From Micromonospora_G sp044458865 (lineage in GTDB: Bacteria > Actinomycetota > Actinomycetes > Mycobacteriales > Micromonosporaceae): a DNA stretch of 64,000 bases. The notes beneath the pieces were generated by a model that saw nothing but the letters and a program-made list of their open reading frames with translations, was not told the origin of the DNA and did not search any database. A program made the position numbers and the translations under genes. The DNA is taken from NCBI RefSeq assembly GCF_044458865.1, contig NZ_JBITIH010000002.1, positions 434,001 through 498,000 of the forward strand, read 5' to 3'. How positions within the stretch are numbered: the first letter of the stretch is position 1; each line of letters begins with the position of its first letter. This document shows, in pieces, positions 16,453 through 23,918 of the stretch.

Positions 16453-16665
16453 ATGTCGATCAACAGCACTCGCCGAAAGTGGTTCCTGGACCCGCCAGAC
16501 GAGCCGCCAAGCCCAGCCGTTCTGCCCGTAACGCCACGGGTCACGGAGCCGATCAGGCGCAGCGACCGGGAGCCGGTGCCGGGTATGGCGACGGTCGGTC
16601 TTTCCCGCCGAAATGGCACCGGGACGCGGTCGGTTCGGCGGAACTCGGGGCGGTGGTCGGCGTGA
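16453..16665 (+). CDS. Small basic protein, first gene of a four-gene micro-operon
   Basis: A 70-residue Arg/Pro-rich protein begins with MSINSTRRKWFLDPPDEPP. It has no signal peptide, membrane segment or cysteine. GGAGGT lies 5 nt before the ATG, the best ribosome-binding site in this operon. Its stop overlaps the next start by 4 bp (GTGA). I do not recognise the family. Being a real gene is supported mainly by the binding site and the coupled downstream genes. Confidence 0.6.
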   Translation: MSINSTRRKWFLDPPDEPPSPAVLPVTPRVTEPIRRSDREPVPGMATVGLSRRNGTGTRSVRRNSGRWSA

Positions 16666-16805
16666 CCAGCGATGCGGTGGAGCAGGTGCGGACGGCGTTG
16701 CGGGTGGTCGAGTTGCACAAGACCATGCGGTGTGAGCAGTGCACCGAGGACGGGTGTCCGGCGCTCGCGGCGGCGGAGGGTCTGACCAAGCCGGGTGAGT
16801 GGTGA
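16662..16805 (+). CDS. Mini-protein with C-x2-C-x4-C motif
   Basis: The 47-residue product contains MRCEQCTEDGCPALAAAEG, a three-cysteine C-x2-C-x4-C motif preceded by an amphipathic helix (AVEQVRTALRVVELHK). The GTG start overlaps the previous stop (GTGA), and the stop overlaps the next start in the same way. The motif could bind zinc or another metal in combination with a partner. Family unknown. Confidence 0.6.
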   Translation: MTSDAVEQVRTALRVVELHKTMRCEQCTEDGCPALAAAEGLTKPGEW

Positions 16806-17056
16806 GCGTGCTCCTGCCGCACCAGCGGCTGCGGCTGACCCAGTTGCGGGCGCGGAAGATGGTGCGCCGGCACTGGCCGGTCGGCGGGCGCTGCCAACGC
16901 TGTCTGATCGGACGGACCTGCACCGCCTTCGTCCGAGCCTGTGTCGTGCTGGAAGCGATGGGTGACAACTACCAGCCCTACCCGCTGCCCGAGCCGTACG
17001 TGATCCGGGAACTGGTCACCCGGTTCCGCAACGACATCGACCGCCCCGTCTTCTGA
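16802..17056 (+). CDS. Small protein with C-x2-C-x5-C motif
   Basis: The 84-residue basic protein has GRCQRCLIGRTCTAF (C-x2-C-x5-C) near residue 28, a further Cys, and a conserved-looking C-terminus (YPLPEPYVIRELVTRFRND). The GTG at 16802 overlaps the preceding stop. The RC-x2-C arrangement repeats the pattern of both neighbours, suggesting the three genes arose from a common ancestor or act on the same ligand. Function unknown. Confidence 0.65.
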   Translation: MSVLLPHQRLRLTQLRARKMVRRHWPVGGRCQRCLIGRTCTAFVRACVVLEAMGDNYQPYPLPEPYVIRELVTRFRNDIDRPVF

Positions 17057-17256
17057 TGAGCCGCAACGACGAACCACTCACCCCGGCCAGCATCTGGTGG
17101 TCAGCCGGTATGACCATCACCGGACACACCGGAGGCCGCCGCTGCCCCCAGTGCCGCCCGGACGGGTGTAACCAACTTGCCTGGGCGATCCGGCAACGGG
17201 CGGCAGGTAACCCGATCTCACCGGTACCGGTGCTACTGCGAGGTGCGACGCCGTGA
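17056..17256 (+). CDS. Small protein with C-x2-C-x4-C motif, last gene of the micro-operon
   Basis: The 66-residue product carries GGRRCPQCRPDGCNQLAWA (C-x2-C-x4-C). Its ATG overlaps the previous stop by one base (TGATG). With the two preceding genes it makes three consecutive coupled genes with nearly the same cysteine motif. No known family is recognised. It ends 37 bp from the convergent TetR gene. Confidence 0.62.
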   Translation: MSRNDEPLTPASIWWSAGMTITGHTGGRRCPQCRPDGCNQLAWAIRQRAAGNPISPVPVLLRGATP

Positions 17257-17292
17257 CCGCGCAGACCGAAACAGATGATCCGTCAGCCTCGA

Positions 17293-17943
17293 TCAGCGGG
17301 CGGGTGGGGCGGGGAAGAGGAGGGCGGGGATGGCGGCGGCGGCCAGTTTGTTGGTTTCAGCGTCGGTGAGGGGCTGGTGGCGGGTCAGGAGGCGGAAGAC
17401 GAGCGGCCCGAACAGGATGTCGGTGGCGGTTTCGACGTCGACGCCGGGGCGGGTCTCGCCCCGGTCCGCCGCGCGTTGCCAGAGATGGGCGAACGCACGG
17501 CGACGGTCGGCGAGGAAATACTCGCGGAAGTAAGCTGCGGCCTTCGGGTCGTCCACGCAGGCCGCGAGGAGTTGGGCGAAGATGTGCCCGTACGGGCTGG
17601 CGTAGAAGGCGCTCACCTGGCGTAACTGGGCGGTGAGGTCACCGACGGCGTTGCCGGTGTCGGGCAGCGGGAGCGCGTCAGCCATCATCCGGCCGAACGC
17701 CTCGGCCGCCACCGCCGTACGGCAGGGCCAGTGTTTGTAGATGGTCGCCTTGCTTACGCCGGTGCGGCCGGCGATCGCGTCCACGGTGGCGGTGGGCAGG
17801 CCGCCCTCGCGTAGCAGTTCTTCGGTCGCGCGGAGCACGGCCTCGTGGATGCGGTCACTGCGGCGGCCAGTGGGGTGGGCGAGGAGGGTTTCCCCGCCTA
17901 CCCCACTGGCCGTCATGCCGTCAGCCGGCCCGGAAATTGTCAT
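17293..17943 (-). CDS. TetR-family transcriptional regulator
   Basis: A TetR HTH (IHEAVLRATEELLREGGLPTATVDAIAGRTGVSKATIYKHW over three helices) is followed by a TetR_C-type ligand domain (FFREYF-like YFREYFLADRRRAFAHLWQRA). The start is placed at ATG 17943; a later ATG is possible. It follows the aldo/keto reductase on the same strand after 123 bp. The perfect palindrome upstream of that reductase is its likely operator, so the pair probably forms a self-regulated unit. Confidence 0.86.
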   Translation of the reverse strand: MTISGPADGMTASGVGGETLLAHPTGRRSDRIHEAVLRATEELLREGGLPTATVDAIAGRTGVSKATIYKHWPCRTAVAAEAFGRMMADALPLPDTGNAVGDLTAQLRQVSAFYASPYGHIFAQLLAACVDDPKAAAYFREYFLADRRRAFAHLWQRAADRGETRPGVDVETATDILFGPLVFRLLTRHQPLTDAETNKLAAAAIPALLFPAPPAR

Positions 17944-18066
17944 GGTCCGTCGATTCAACCAGCTCGCGCCATTCGGCGAGTTCTCGACGTACCGTCTCGT
18001 CGGTACGGAAGTAGTTCGGTTCACCACCGTCACCACGCGTCGCGCCGGTGATGAACCAGACGTTCA

Positions 18067-18936
18067 TCAGGCGGCAGCAGCCAGGATGTCGAACTCGGCG
18101 TCGGTGAGCTCGATGGAGGCCGCCCCGATGTTCTGCTCCAAGTGGGCGATGGACGAGGTTCCCGGGATCGGGAGCATCACCGGCGACCGCTTGAGCAGCC
18201 AGGCGAGCGCGAGCTGGGCCGGGGTGGCGCCATGGTCACGGGCGATCCGGGCCAGCGGGCCTCCGTCGCGGGCGAGCGGGCCGTTGGCCAGCGGGAACCA
18301 CGGGATGAAGCCGATGCCGTGCTCGGTCGAGTAGTCGAGCAGGGCCTCGGCGGACCGGTTGGCGACGTTGTAGAGGTTCTGCACCGAGACGATGTCGGCG
18401 AACTTCGACGCGGCCTCGACGTCGGCGACGGAGACCTCGCTCAGCCCGATGTGCCGGATCTTGCCCTCGTCCTGGAGTGCCTTCAGCTCGCCGATCTGGT
18501 CGGCCAGCGGGACCGCCGGGTCGATCCGGTGCAACTGGAACAGGTCGATCCGCTCCACCCCGAGGTGACGCAGGCTCAGTTCCGCCTGCTGGCGCAGGTA
18601 CTCCGGACGACCGACCACCGTCCACTGGGACGGACCTTGGCGGGTGAAGCCGGCCTTGGTCGCGATGACCAGATTCTCCGGGTACGGGTGGAGCGCCTTC
18701 TTGATCAGCAGCTCGGCGACGAACGGACCGTACGAGTCGGCGGTGTCGATCAGGTCGACGCCGAGTTCGACCGAGCGCCGCAGGACGCGTACGGCCTCGT
18801 CGGGGTCGCGTGGGTCACCCCACACGCCCTCGCCCGTAAGTTGCATCGAGCCGAATCCGAGCCGGGTCACCGGCAGGTCCCCACCGAGCAGGAACGATCC
18901 GCTGGGTGCTGCGGTGACGGAGGGTGCGTCTGTCAT
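18067..18936 (-). CDS. Aldo/keto reductase
   Basis: The 289-residue TIM-barrel protein has the AKR tetrad: Asp and Tyr in DTADSYG, Lys in VIATKAGF and His in LFQLHRID, plus the NADPH-site end LPIPGTSSIAHLEQN. It reduces carbonyls to alcohols with NADPH. GGAG precedes the ATG. The promoter region holds a perfect 21-bp palindrome (18956-18976). The downstream TetR gene probably controls it in response to an aldehyde or ketone; the natural substrate is not evident. Confidence 0.92.
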   Translation of the reverse strand: MTDAPSVTAAPSGSFLLGGDLPVTRLGFGSMQLTGEGVWGDPRDPDEAVRVLRRSVELGVDLIDTADSYGPFVAELLIKKALHPYPENLVIATKAGFTRQGPSQWTVVGRPEYLRQQAELSLRHLGVERIDLFQLHRIDPAVPLADQIGELKALQDEGKIRHIGLSEVSVADVEAASKFADIVSVQNLYNVANRSAEALLDYSTEHGIGFIPWFPLANGPLARDGGPLARIARDHGATPAQLALAWLLKRSPVMLPIPGTSSIAHLEQNIGAASIELTDAEFDILAAAA

Positions 18937-18955
18937 CTGAACTCCGGGTCGAGTG

Positions 18956-18976
18956 AACTGAACTGACAGTTCAGTT
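18956..18976. promoter_or_regulatory. Perfect 21-bp palindromic operator upstream of the aldo/keto reductase
   Basis: Arms AACTGAACTG and CAGTTCAGTT flank a central A; each arm is itself a direct repeat of a pentamer. The site ends 20 bp upstream of the ATG at 18936, where it would block the promoter. The downstream TetR protein is the obvious candidate ligand-controlled repressor. Confidence 0.75.
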
Positions 18977-19062
18977 TAGGTCGCGCGGAGCGGGTCGCCC
19001 AGTTCTCGGCCGCCGCCCTGATGCCGCAGACCGTGCCGGCCGAACTGCTGCTATGGTCCGGA

Positions 19063-19098
19063 AAGCAAAACGCCCACCTGCGGAAACGCAGGCGGGCG
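19063..19098 (-). terminator. Rho-independent terminator of the tRNA cluster
   Basis: Arms 19071-19082 and 19087-19098 form a 12-bp stem with a 4-nt loop; on the minus strand the single non-Watson-Crick position is a G-U pair. The stem is followed on that strand by TTTTGCTTT. It lies just 3' of tRNA-Phe. Confidence 0.8.
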
Positions 19099-19124
19099 AT
19101 GCTGTAGCCCGGCGAAAGGCTATG

Positions 19125-19198
19125 TGGCCAGGGGCGGGGTCGAACCGCCGACCTTCCGATTTTCAGTCGGACGCTCGTACCAACTGAGCTACCTGGCC
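19125..19198 (-). tRNA. tRNA-Phe (GAA)
   Basis: The minus strand folds as a cloverleaf with acceptor GGCCAGG/CCTGGCC, anticodon loop CTGAAAA (GAA) and T-loop GTTCGAC. The discriminator is A and CCA is not encoded. Length is 74 nt. It is the last tRNA of the cluster. Confidence 0.95.
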
Positions 19199-19270
19199 TG
19201 GTATTGCTCGGGTCATGTTACCTGTCTGGCGGATGAGCCGCAGTACAGGTGACATTCCCCGAAACGCAGA

Positions 19271-19296
19271 ACGCCGCGCGTTGGTACGCGCGGCGT
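19271..19296 (-). other. Hairpin between tRNA-Asp and tRNA-Phe
   Basis: ACGCCGCGCG and CGCGCGGCGT form a perfect 10-bp stem around a 6-nt loop, in the spacer between two tRNAs. It may guide processing or weaken read-through; there is no U tract. Confidence 0.55.
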
Positions 19297-19303
19297 ACGG
19301 CGC

Positions 19304-19380
19304 TGGCGGTCCTGACGGGACTTGAACCCGCGACCTCCGCCTTGACAGGGCGGCGAGCACTCCAACTGCTCCACAGGACC
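19304..19380 (-). tRNA. tRNA-Asp (GTC)
   Basis: Acceptor GGTCCTG/CAGGACC, anticodon loop CTGTCAA (GTC), T-loop GTTCAAG and discriminator G followed by an encoded CCA. Length is 77 nt with CCA. Confidence 0.95.
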
Positions 19381-19441
19381 TAGCTACTTACCGTGCACTT
19401 ACACTTACACTTGCACCGCCCGGCTGGACGGATGTTACACG

Positions 19442-19514
19442 TGCCCCCAACGGGATTCGAACCCGTGCTACCGCCTTGAAAGGGCGGCGTCCTGGGCCAC
19501 TAGACGATGAGGGC
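19442..19514 (-). tRNA. tRNA-Glu (TTC)
   Basis: Acceptor GCCCTCA/TGGGGGC, anticodon loop CTTTCAA (TTC), T-loop GTTCGAA, discriminator A with no encoded CCA. Length is 73 nt. It is the first tRNA of the Glu-Asp-Phe transcript. Confidence 0.95.
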
Positions 19515-19582
19515 GGCCCCGCCATCATTGCACAAGGCAACTCCTGCGTTTGCTCCCATCCGGCCCCGCCGGCGGCTTGGAA

Positions 19583-19612
19583 AGCATACGTGATCGAGGG
19601 CCGGCGGACCAA
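19583..19612 (-). promoter_or_regulatory. Probable promoter of the tRNA cluster
   Basis: On the minus strand TTGGTC, an 18-bp spacer and TATGCT give a good SigA-type promoter, with a start about 60 nt upstream of tRNA-Glu. Confidence 0.55.
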
Positions 19613-19646
19613 ACCGGTATCGGACGCGTCGAAATTGCCATCAAAT

Positions 19647-20471
19647 CTACTTCAAACGCGTGATCCCGTACTTTTGCTTCAAAGCAGCGATCAGGCCGGG
19701 ACAGGCGGTGAGGGTGCCGCTGCGGTCTCCACCCCCGTCGTGCAGCAGGATGATCGAACCGGGGCGGGCCTGCGCCAGCACCCGCTTACTGATCGCGGCG
19801 GCGCCGGGCCTGTCCCAGTCCCTCGGGTCGACGTCCCAGTGCAGCGGCACCATCCCCAGTTCCCGGCTCACCTGCACCACCGCCGGAGTCCACTTCCCAC
19901 CCGGCTGGCGGTAGTAGCCGATCCGGGCCCCGGGTACCGCCCGTCCGATCTCCCCGTTGGTCCGGGTCAGGTCCGCCCGGATATCGGCCCGTGGCCGGCT
20001 GCCCAGTTCAAGATCGTGCTGCCAACTGTGGTTGCAGAGGGTGTGGCCCTCCCGCACGATCCGGGCGACGAGCTGTGGATACTTCCGGACCCGGGTACCG
20101 ACCACGCAGAACGTCGCCTTGACCTGCGTCTTCCGGAGTTGGTCGAGCACCTTCGGAGTCCAGTCCGGCGACGGGCCGTCGTCGAAGGTGAGCGCGACCC
20201 CACGGGACCCCGTCGTCCGCCGGGTGTCGAGTGGGCCGACCGTGCTCCGGGGCGCGGGCGGGCGGCTCGGTGTCGGTTCGGTCGGCGGTGGCGTCGGCGC
20301 GGTCGTCGGCGCCGTGGTTGTCGGCGTGGTCGTCGGTGCCGGCTCGCTGGTTGCCGGCGTGAAGGGGCTGAACTGGGGGCGGCCCGCCTGATCATGCTGA
20401 TCAGGCCCGCAGGCGGTGGCGAACAGCGCCACCAGGACCAGCCCGGCCGCGAGCGCGGCGGGTCGAGTCAT
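19647..20471 (-). CDS. Polysaccharide deacetylase lipoprotein (NodB domain)
   Basis: A lipobox (ALFATAC) anchors the protein, followed by a Thr/Pro-rich linker (~residues 35-75) and a NodB domain. Visible motifs are TFDDGPS (catalytic Asp and metal Asp), NHSWQHD (metal His pair), YRQPGG, WDVDPRDW and LLHDGGGDR. This carbohydrate esterase 4 set removes acetyl groups from N-acetylglucosamine in peptidoglycan or chitin-like polymers at the cell surface. GGAGT precedes the ATG. Confidence 0.92.
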   Translation of the reverse strand: MTRPAALAAGLVLVALFATACGPDQHDQAGRPQFSPFTPATSEPAPTTTPTTTAPTTAPTPPPTEPTPSRPPAPRSTVGPLDTRRTTGSRGVALTFDDGPSPDWTPKVLDQLRKTQVKATFCVVGTRVRKYPQLVARIVREGHTLCNHSWQHDLELGSRPRADIRADLTRTNGEIGRAVPGARIGYYRQPGGKWTPAVVQVSRELGMVPLHWDVDPRDWDRPGAAAISKRVLAQARPGSIILLHDGGGDRSGTLTACPGLIAALKQKYGITRLK

Positions 20472-20604
20472 CGTTGACTCCCGAGGGGTATCGGGCGAGG
20501 GGGTGCGGGGGCGGAACGCCTCACGCTAGCCCAACAAAGGACCCACCGTAGCCCCGGAAAAGCCGCTCGAATCAAGACGCCGATCGATCGGCGGAATGCG
20601 CCGG

Positions 20605-21618
20605 TCAGCCGGTCAGCGAGCGGTCGCCCGACTCGGGTACGGCCACGGTGAGCGTCAGCGCCTCGCTCAGGCTGGCCGGACGCAGCACCCCGGCGGGCAG
20701 TGCCTCGGCCCGCCAGCCGGGGCCGGCGGCGAGCAGCAGCACCGGCCGACGAGGGCTCGCCAGCACCGCCCGCAGTTGGGCCGGATCGCCGGTGGCCGGG
20801 GTGTGCGACCAGAGCACCACCACCGCCGGCCCGGTCCGGGTCACCGCGTCCACGAGCGCCGCCGACGGCATCCGCGCACCAAGCTGTCGGGTGGCCACCC
20901 CGGCCTGTGCCGCCGCAGCGGCCAACGCCTCCAACGGCAGCGTGTGCTGTTCCTCGTCCGCGCAGGAGAGCAGGACATGTGGCAGGTCCGGACGCGCCGG
21001 GCCACCGACACCGGGCGGCTTCAGGGTCTTGGCCGCCGTACGGGCCACCACCGAGAGCACCTCGGAGACGCATCGGGAGAGCAGGTGCTCCACCTCGATC
21101 AGATGGGCGGTGGCAGCATGCCGTTCACCGAGACCGGCGAGGACCGGGCGCAACATGCCGTCCCACGCGGCCACCACGCCCTCGGCGGCGATCGCCCGTT
21201 CGATCGTCTCGCACATCGCCACCGCGTCGAGCCGCATGGCCGCCCGCGCCAGCCCCCGGGCAGCCGGCCCGGCGTTCGCCACCGGGATCGCCCGGCCGCC
21301 GCCGTCGCGCGGCCTCACCACCGGCCGGTGCGTCGACCACCCCGACTCCCGATCGGGTACGTCGGCTCCCCGCTCAACCGACCCGGGTGCAGTCGTCCGT
21401 TGCGCCCAGCGGGCGGCCTCGGCGGGAACCACCCCCTCGGCGGTGAGCCTTCGCATGACCTCCAACCGGGCGAGATCCTGCGCGGTGTAGCGCCGGTGCT
21501 GGCCGGGTACGTGCTGGCTCGGCCCGAGGCCGTACCGCTGGTGCCAGGTGCGCAGGGTGGTGACCGCCACGCCGAGCCGGCGCGCGACCGTACCCGCGCT
21601 CAGACCGTCATCGCCCAC
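20605..21618 (-). CDS. MerR-type regulator with cobalamin-binding-like domain (CarH/LitR-like)
   Basis: Residues ~6-70 are a MerR HTH (LSAGTVARRLGVAVTTLRTWHQRYGLGP). Residues ~125-330 match the B12-binding region of CarH/LitR photoreceptor repressors. The lower-ligand His is in EEQHTLPLE (His225) and the E-H pair is present (Glu177-His178). The Trp that caps adenosylcobalamin in CarH aligns with His167. The GTG at 21618 overlaps idi by 11 bp and has GGAG upstream. Linkage to idi-crtI-crtB suggests light- or B12-dependent control of carotenoid genes; the substitution makes the light response uncertain. Confidence 0.82.
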   Translation of the reverse strand: MGDDGLSAGTVARRLGVAVTTLRTWHQRYGLGPSQHVPGQHRRYTAQDLARLEVMRRLTAEGVVPAEAARWAQRTTAPGSVERGADVPDRESGWSTHRPVVRPRDGGGRAIPVANAGPAARGLARAAMRLDAVAMCETIERAIAAEGVVAAWDGMLRPVLAGLGERHAATAHLIEVEHLLSRCVSEVLSVVARTAAKTLKPPGVGGPARPDLPHVLLSCADEEQHTLPLEALAAAAAQAGVATRQLGARMPSAALVDAVTRTGPAVVVLWSHTPATGDPAQLRAVLASPRRPVLLLAAGPGWRAEALPAGVLRPASLSEALTLTVAVPESGDRSLTG

Positions 21619-22264
21619 CCGGCGGCTCCGCCGCGTTGTCGGTCGGCCCCGTCGACCCGCTCGCGGCACCGGCGGGAACACCGGCAGCGCCGGAGCCGCC
21701 GGTCGGGACGGTGGCGTTGCCGGCGACCGGGGCGGACTGGAGGTAGCGCTCGATCACCCCGACCAGCCACGGGGCGTACCGGTCCGGTACGGCCGCGATG
21801 TCGGCGCGTAGCTCCTCCGGATCGACCCAGCGCAGGTCGGCCACCTCCGTCGGATCCGGTGACACCGGCTGGTCCGGTGCGAAGGCGGCGCAGAGCACGT
21901 GGTCGTACTCGAACTCGACCCGCCCGGTGGACGGGTCCTCGGCGAAGTAGAGGTGGACCCCGACCTCGGTCAGCCCGACCGGGCCGACGCCCAGTTCCTC
22001 CATCAGTCGCCGGTTCGCCGCGTTACGCAGCGACTGGCCGGGCTCGGGGTGGCCGCAGCACGAGTTCGCCCAGCGGAGCGGGAAGCGGGTCTTGACCGAG
22101 GCGCGCTGTTGCAGCAGCACCCGGCCGGCCGGATCGACCAGCAGCACGGAGAAGGCCCGGTGCAGTTGCCCCGGCGGTTGGTGCGCCGCCGCCACGGTGG
22201 TGGAGCCGACCACCGTGCCGTCGTTGTCGACCAGCTCGACCAGGTGTTCCTCCCGGGCGGTCAT
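21608..22264 (-). CDS. idi: Isopentenyl-diphosphate delta-isomerase, type 1
   Basis: The Nudix-fold enzyme interconverts IPP and DMAPP. It shows the active-site Cys in NSCCGHPEPGQ, the Nudix-like helix LRNAANRRLMEELG and the metal/Glu segment FEYDHVLCAAF. After the normal ~180 residues there is a Gly/Ala/Pro-rich tail of about 35 residues that looks disordered. ATG 22264 overlaps the crtI stop (ATGA), so idi is co-translated with crtI and feeds precursor into carotenoid synthesis. Confidence 0.94.
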   Translation of the reverse strand: MTAREEHLVELVDNDGTVVGSTTVAAAHQPPGQLHRAFSVLLVDPAGRVLLQQRASVKTRFPLRWANSCCGHPEPGQSLRNAANRRLMEELGVGPVGLTEVGVHLYFAEDPSTGRVEFEYDHVLCAAFAPDQPVSPDPTEVADLRWVDPEELRADIAAVPDRYAPWLVGVIERYLQSAPVAGNATVPTGGSGAAGVPAGAASGSTGPTDNAAEPPGGR

Positions 22265-23742
22265 CGGCCACCGCCGGTGACCCGGGCCGCGGCCAGCTTT
22301 CCGGAGATCAAGACCATCGGAACCCCTACTCCCGGCTGCGTGCCCGAACCGACGAAGACCACATTGGAGAGTGTGCGGTGCAGATTGGACGGACGGAATG
22401 GTCCGGTCTGGAAAAGACTGTGCGCGGCGGCGAACGGGGTGCCCGCGGCCATCCCGGCGTCGGCCCAGTCGGCCGGGGTGATGATTTTGGAAACCTCGAC
22501 ACCGTCGGCGAATCCGACGTAGCCCCGGTCCTCCAGGGTGGCCATCAGCTCGGACGCGTACCGCCGGGCCAGGTCGCCGCGCCAGTCCAGCGCGGCCCGG
22601 TCGAGGTTGGGCACCGGGGCGAGCACGTAGTAGCTGTGCCGCCCGGTCGGTGCCACCGACGGGTCGGTTCGGCTCGGGTTGGTGACCAGCAACGACGGGT
22701 CGGACATCAACTGGCCGCGCTTGATCACCTCTTGGAAGGTGCCCCGCCACGATCGGCCGAAGTGGATGTTGTGGTGGGCGATCCCGGAGTAGCCCTGGGT
22801 CGAGCCGACGTGCAGCACCACGCAGGAGGGGGAGTAGCGCAGCCGGCGCTGCCGGGTCGCCGGGAGCAGATCCCGGTAGGCCACCGGCAGGTCGGGGTTG
22901 AGCACCACCACGTCGGCCGGGATCCGTTCACCGTCGGCGGTGCGTACGGCGGTGGCCCGACCGGCGGCGGTCTCCACCTGGGTGACGGTGGTGTCGTACC
23001 GGACCTCCACACCGTGCTTCTCGGCCGCTCCGGCGAGCGCCTTCGAGACCGCGTGGATGCCGCCGCGCGGGAAGTAGACCCCGGCGACCGAGTCGAGGTA
23101 GGAGATCACGGTGTAGATGGCGAGCGCGTCGTGCGGGGCGAGGCCGGCGTACATCGCCTGGAAGGAGAAGATCCGCTGGGTTCGGGGGTCGCGGAAGAAC
23201 TGGTTGACCTTCGTCTGTAGGCGGCGGAAGGCGCCGGCGGCGACCAGGCGTACCAGGTTGCCGGTGAGCAGGTCGGTCGGCGAGTCGAGGTTGCGTTCGA
23301 TGAAGTCGTGCCGTTCGAGTTGCCACAGGTCCCGGGCGTAGTCGACGAAACGCAGGTAGCCGTCGGCCTCCCAGGGCCCGCAGACCCGGGCGATCTCCGC
23401 CGCCATCTGGTGCGGGTCGGTGTGCACGTCGAGCGTGGAGCCGTCGGGATAGTGGGCCCGGTACGCCGGGTCGAGCGGCGTCAGGTCGAGCCAGTCGGTC
23501 AGCTCCTCGCCGACCGCGTCCAGCGCCTCGGCGATCAGGTCGGGCATGGTCAGCACGGTCGGGCCGGTGTCGAACTCGTACCCGCCGAGGCTGAGGCGTC
23601 CGGCCCGGCCACCCGGCACCGGCTCCCGCTCCACCACCGTGACCTGTCGGCCACTGCCGGCCAGGTGCAGGGCGCAGGCGAGACCACCGAGTCCCGCCCC
23701 GACCACCACGACCCGGTCGGTCCGTCCACTCACGGTCCGCAC
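22261..23742 (-). CDS. crtI: Phytoene desaturase family FAD oxidoreductase (CrtI-like)
   Basis: The 493-residue protein has an N-terminal FAD motif (VVVVGAGLGGLACALHLAGSG, then VVEREPVPGGRAG) and the carotenoid-desaturase C-terminal signature NVVFVGSGTQPGVGVPMVLISGKLAA. It should desaturate phytoene to lycopene or an intermediate; the number of steps cannot be read from sequence. The GTG start has AAGGAGGTGATC upstream, a near-perfect anti-16S match. It is divergent from crtB with 176 bp between. Confidence 0.92.
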   Translation of the reverse strand: MRTVSGRTDRVVVVGAGLGGLACALHLAGSGRQVTVVEREPVPGGRAGRLSLGGYEFDTGPTVLTMPDLIAEALDAVGEELTDWLDLTPLDPAYRAHYPDGSTLDVHTDPHQMAAEIARVCGPWEADGYLRFVDYARDLWQLERHDFIERNLDSPTDLLTGNLVRLVAAGAFRRLQTKVNQFFRDPRTQRIFSFQAMYAGLAPHDALAIYTVISYLDSVAGVYFPRGGIHAVSKALAGAAEKHGVEVRYDTTVTQVETAAGRATAVRTADGERIPADVVVLNPDLPVAYRDLLPATRQRRLRYSPSCVVLHVGSTQGYSGIAHHNIHFGRSWRGTFQEVIKRGQLMSDPSLLVTNPSRTDPSVAPTGRHSYYVLAPVPNLDRAALDWRGDLARRYASELMATLEDRGYVGFADGVEVSKIITPADWADAGMAAGTPFAAAHSLFQTGPFRPSNLHRTLSNVVFVGSGTQPGVGVPMVLISGKLAAARVTGGGR

Positions 23743-23842
23743 TCGATCACCTCCTTGCTGCGATCCCTCATCATGCCCGCCGATGGGTCGTTACCACAGC
23801 AAGACGAGTAAGTGCGGGGAGATTGTGCTCCGGCGTGGGGCC

Positions 23843-23900
23843 TTGGGCGTCGCTGGAGCGTACCTTAGGGTTACGAGTTGCGTCGATTGGTGCGTCGATT
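23843..23900 (+). promoter_or_regulatory. crtB promoter with downstream 10-bp direct repeat
   Basis: TTGGGC, a 17-bp spacer and TAGGGT (23866-23871) form a good promoter. Just after the predicted start, TGCGTCGATT occurs twice (23879-23888 and 23891-23900), placed to act as an operator in the crtI-crtB intergenic region. The neighbouring MerR/B12-type regulator is a candidate binder. Confidence 0.5.
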
Positions 23901-23918
23901 ACTCGAAGGAGCTGGGTG

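Noticed and set aside
14120..19514. Integrative element ending at the tRNA cluster
   Set aside because: XRE, GntR and tiny genes near tRNAs suggested an AICE-type element, but there is no integrase, excisionase, replication or transfer gene and no duplicated tRNA 3' end.
20596..22095. Plus-strand frame of 499 codons opposite the MerR and idi genes
   Set aside because: Low-complexity Arg/Pro sequence; the minus strand has recognisable families with coupled starts.
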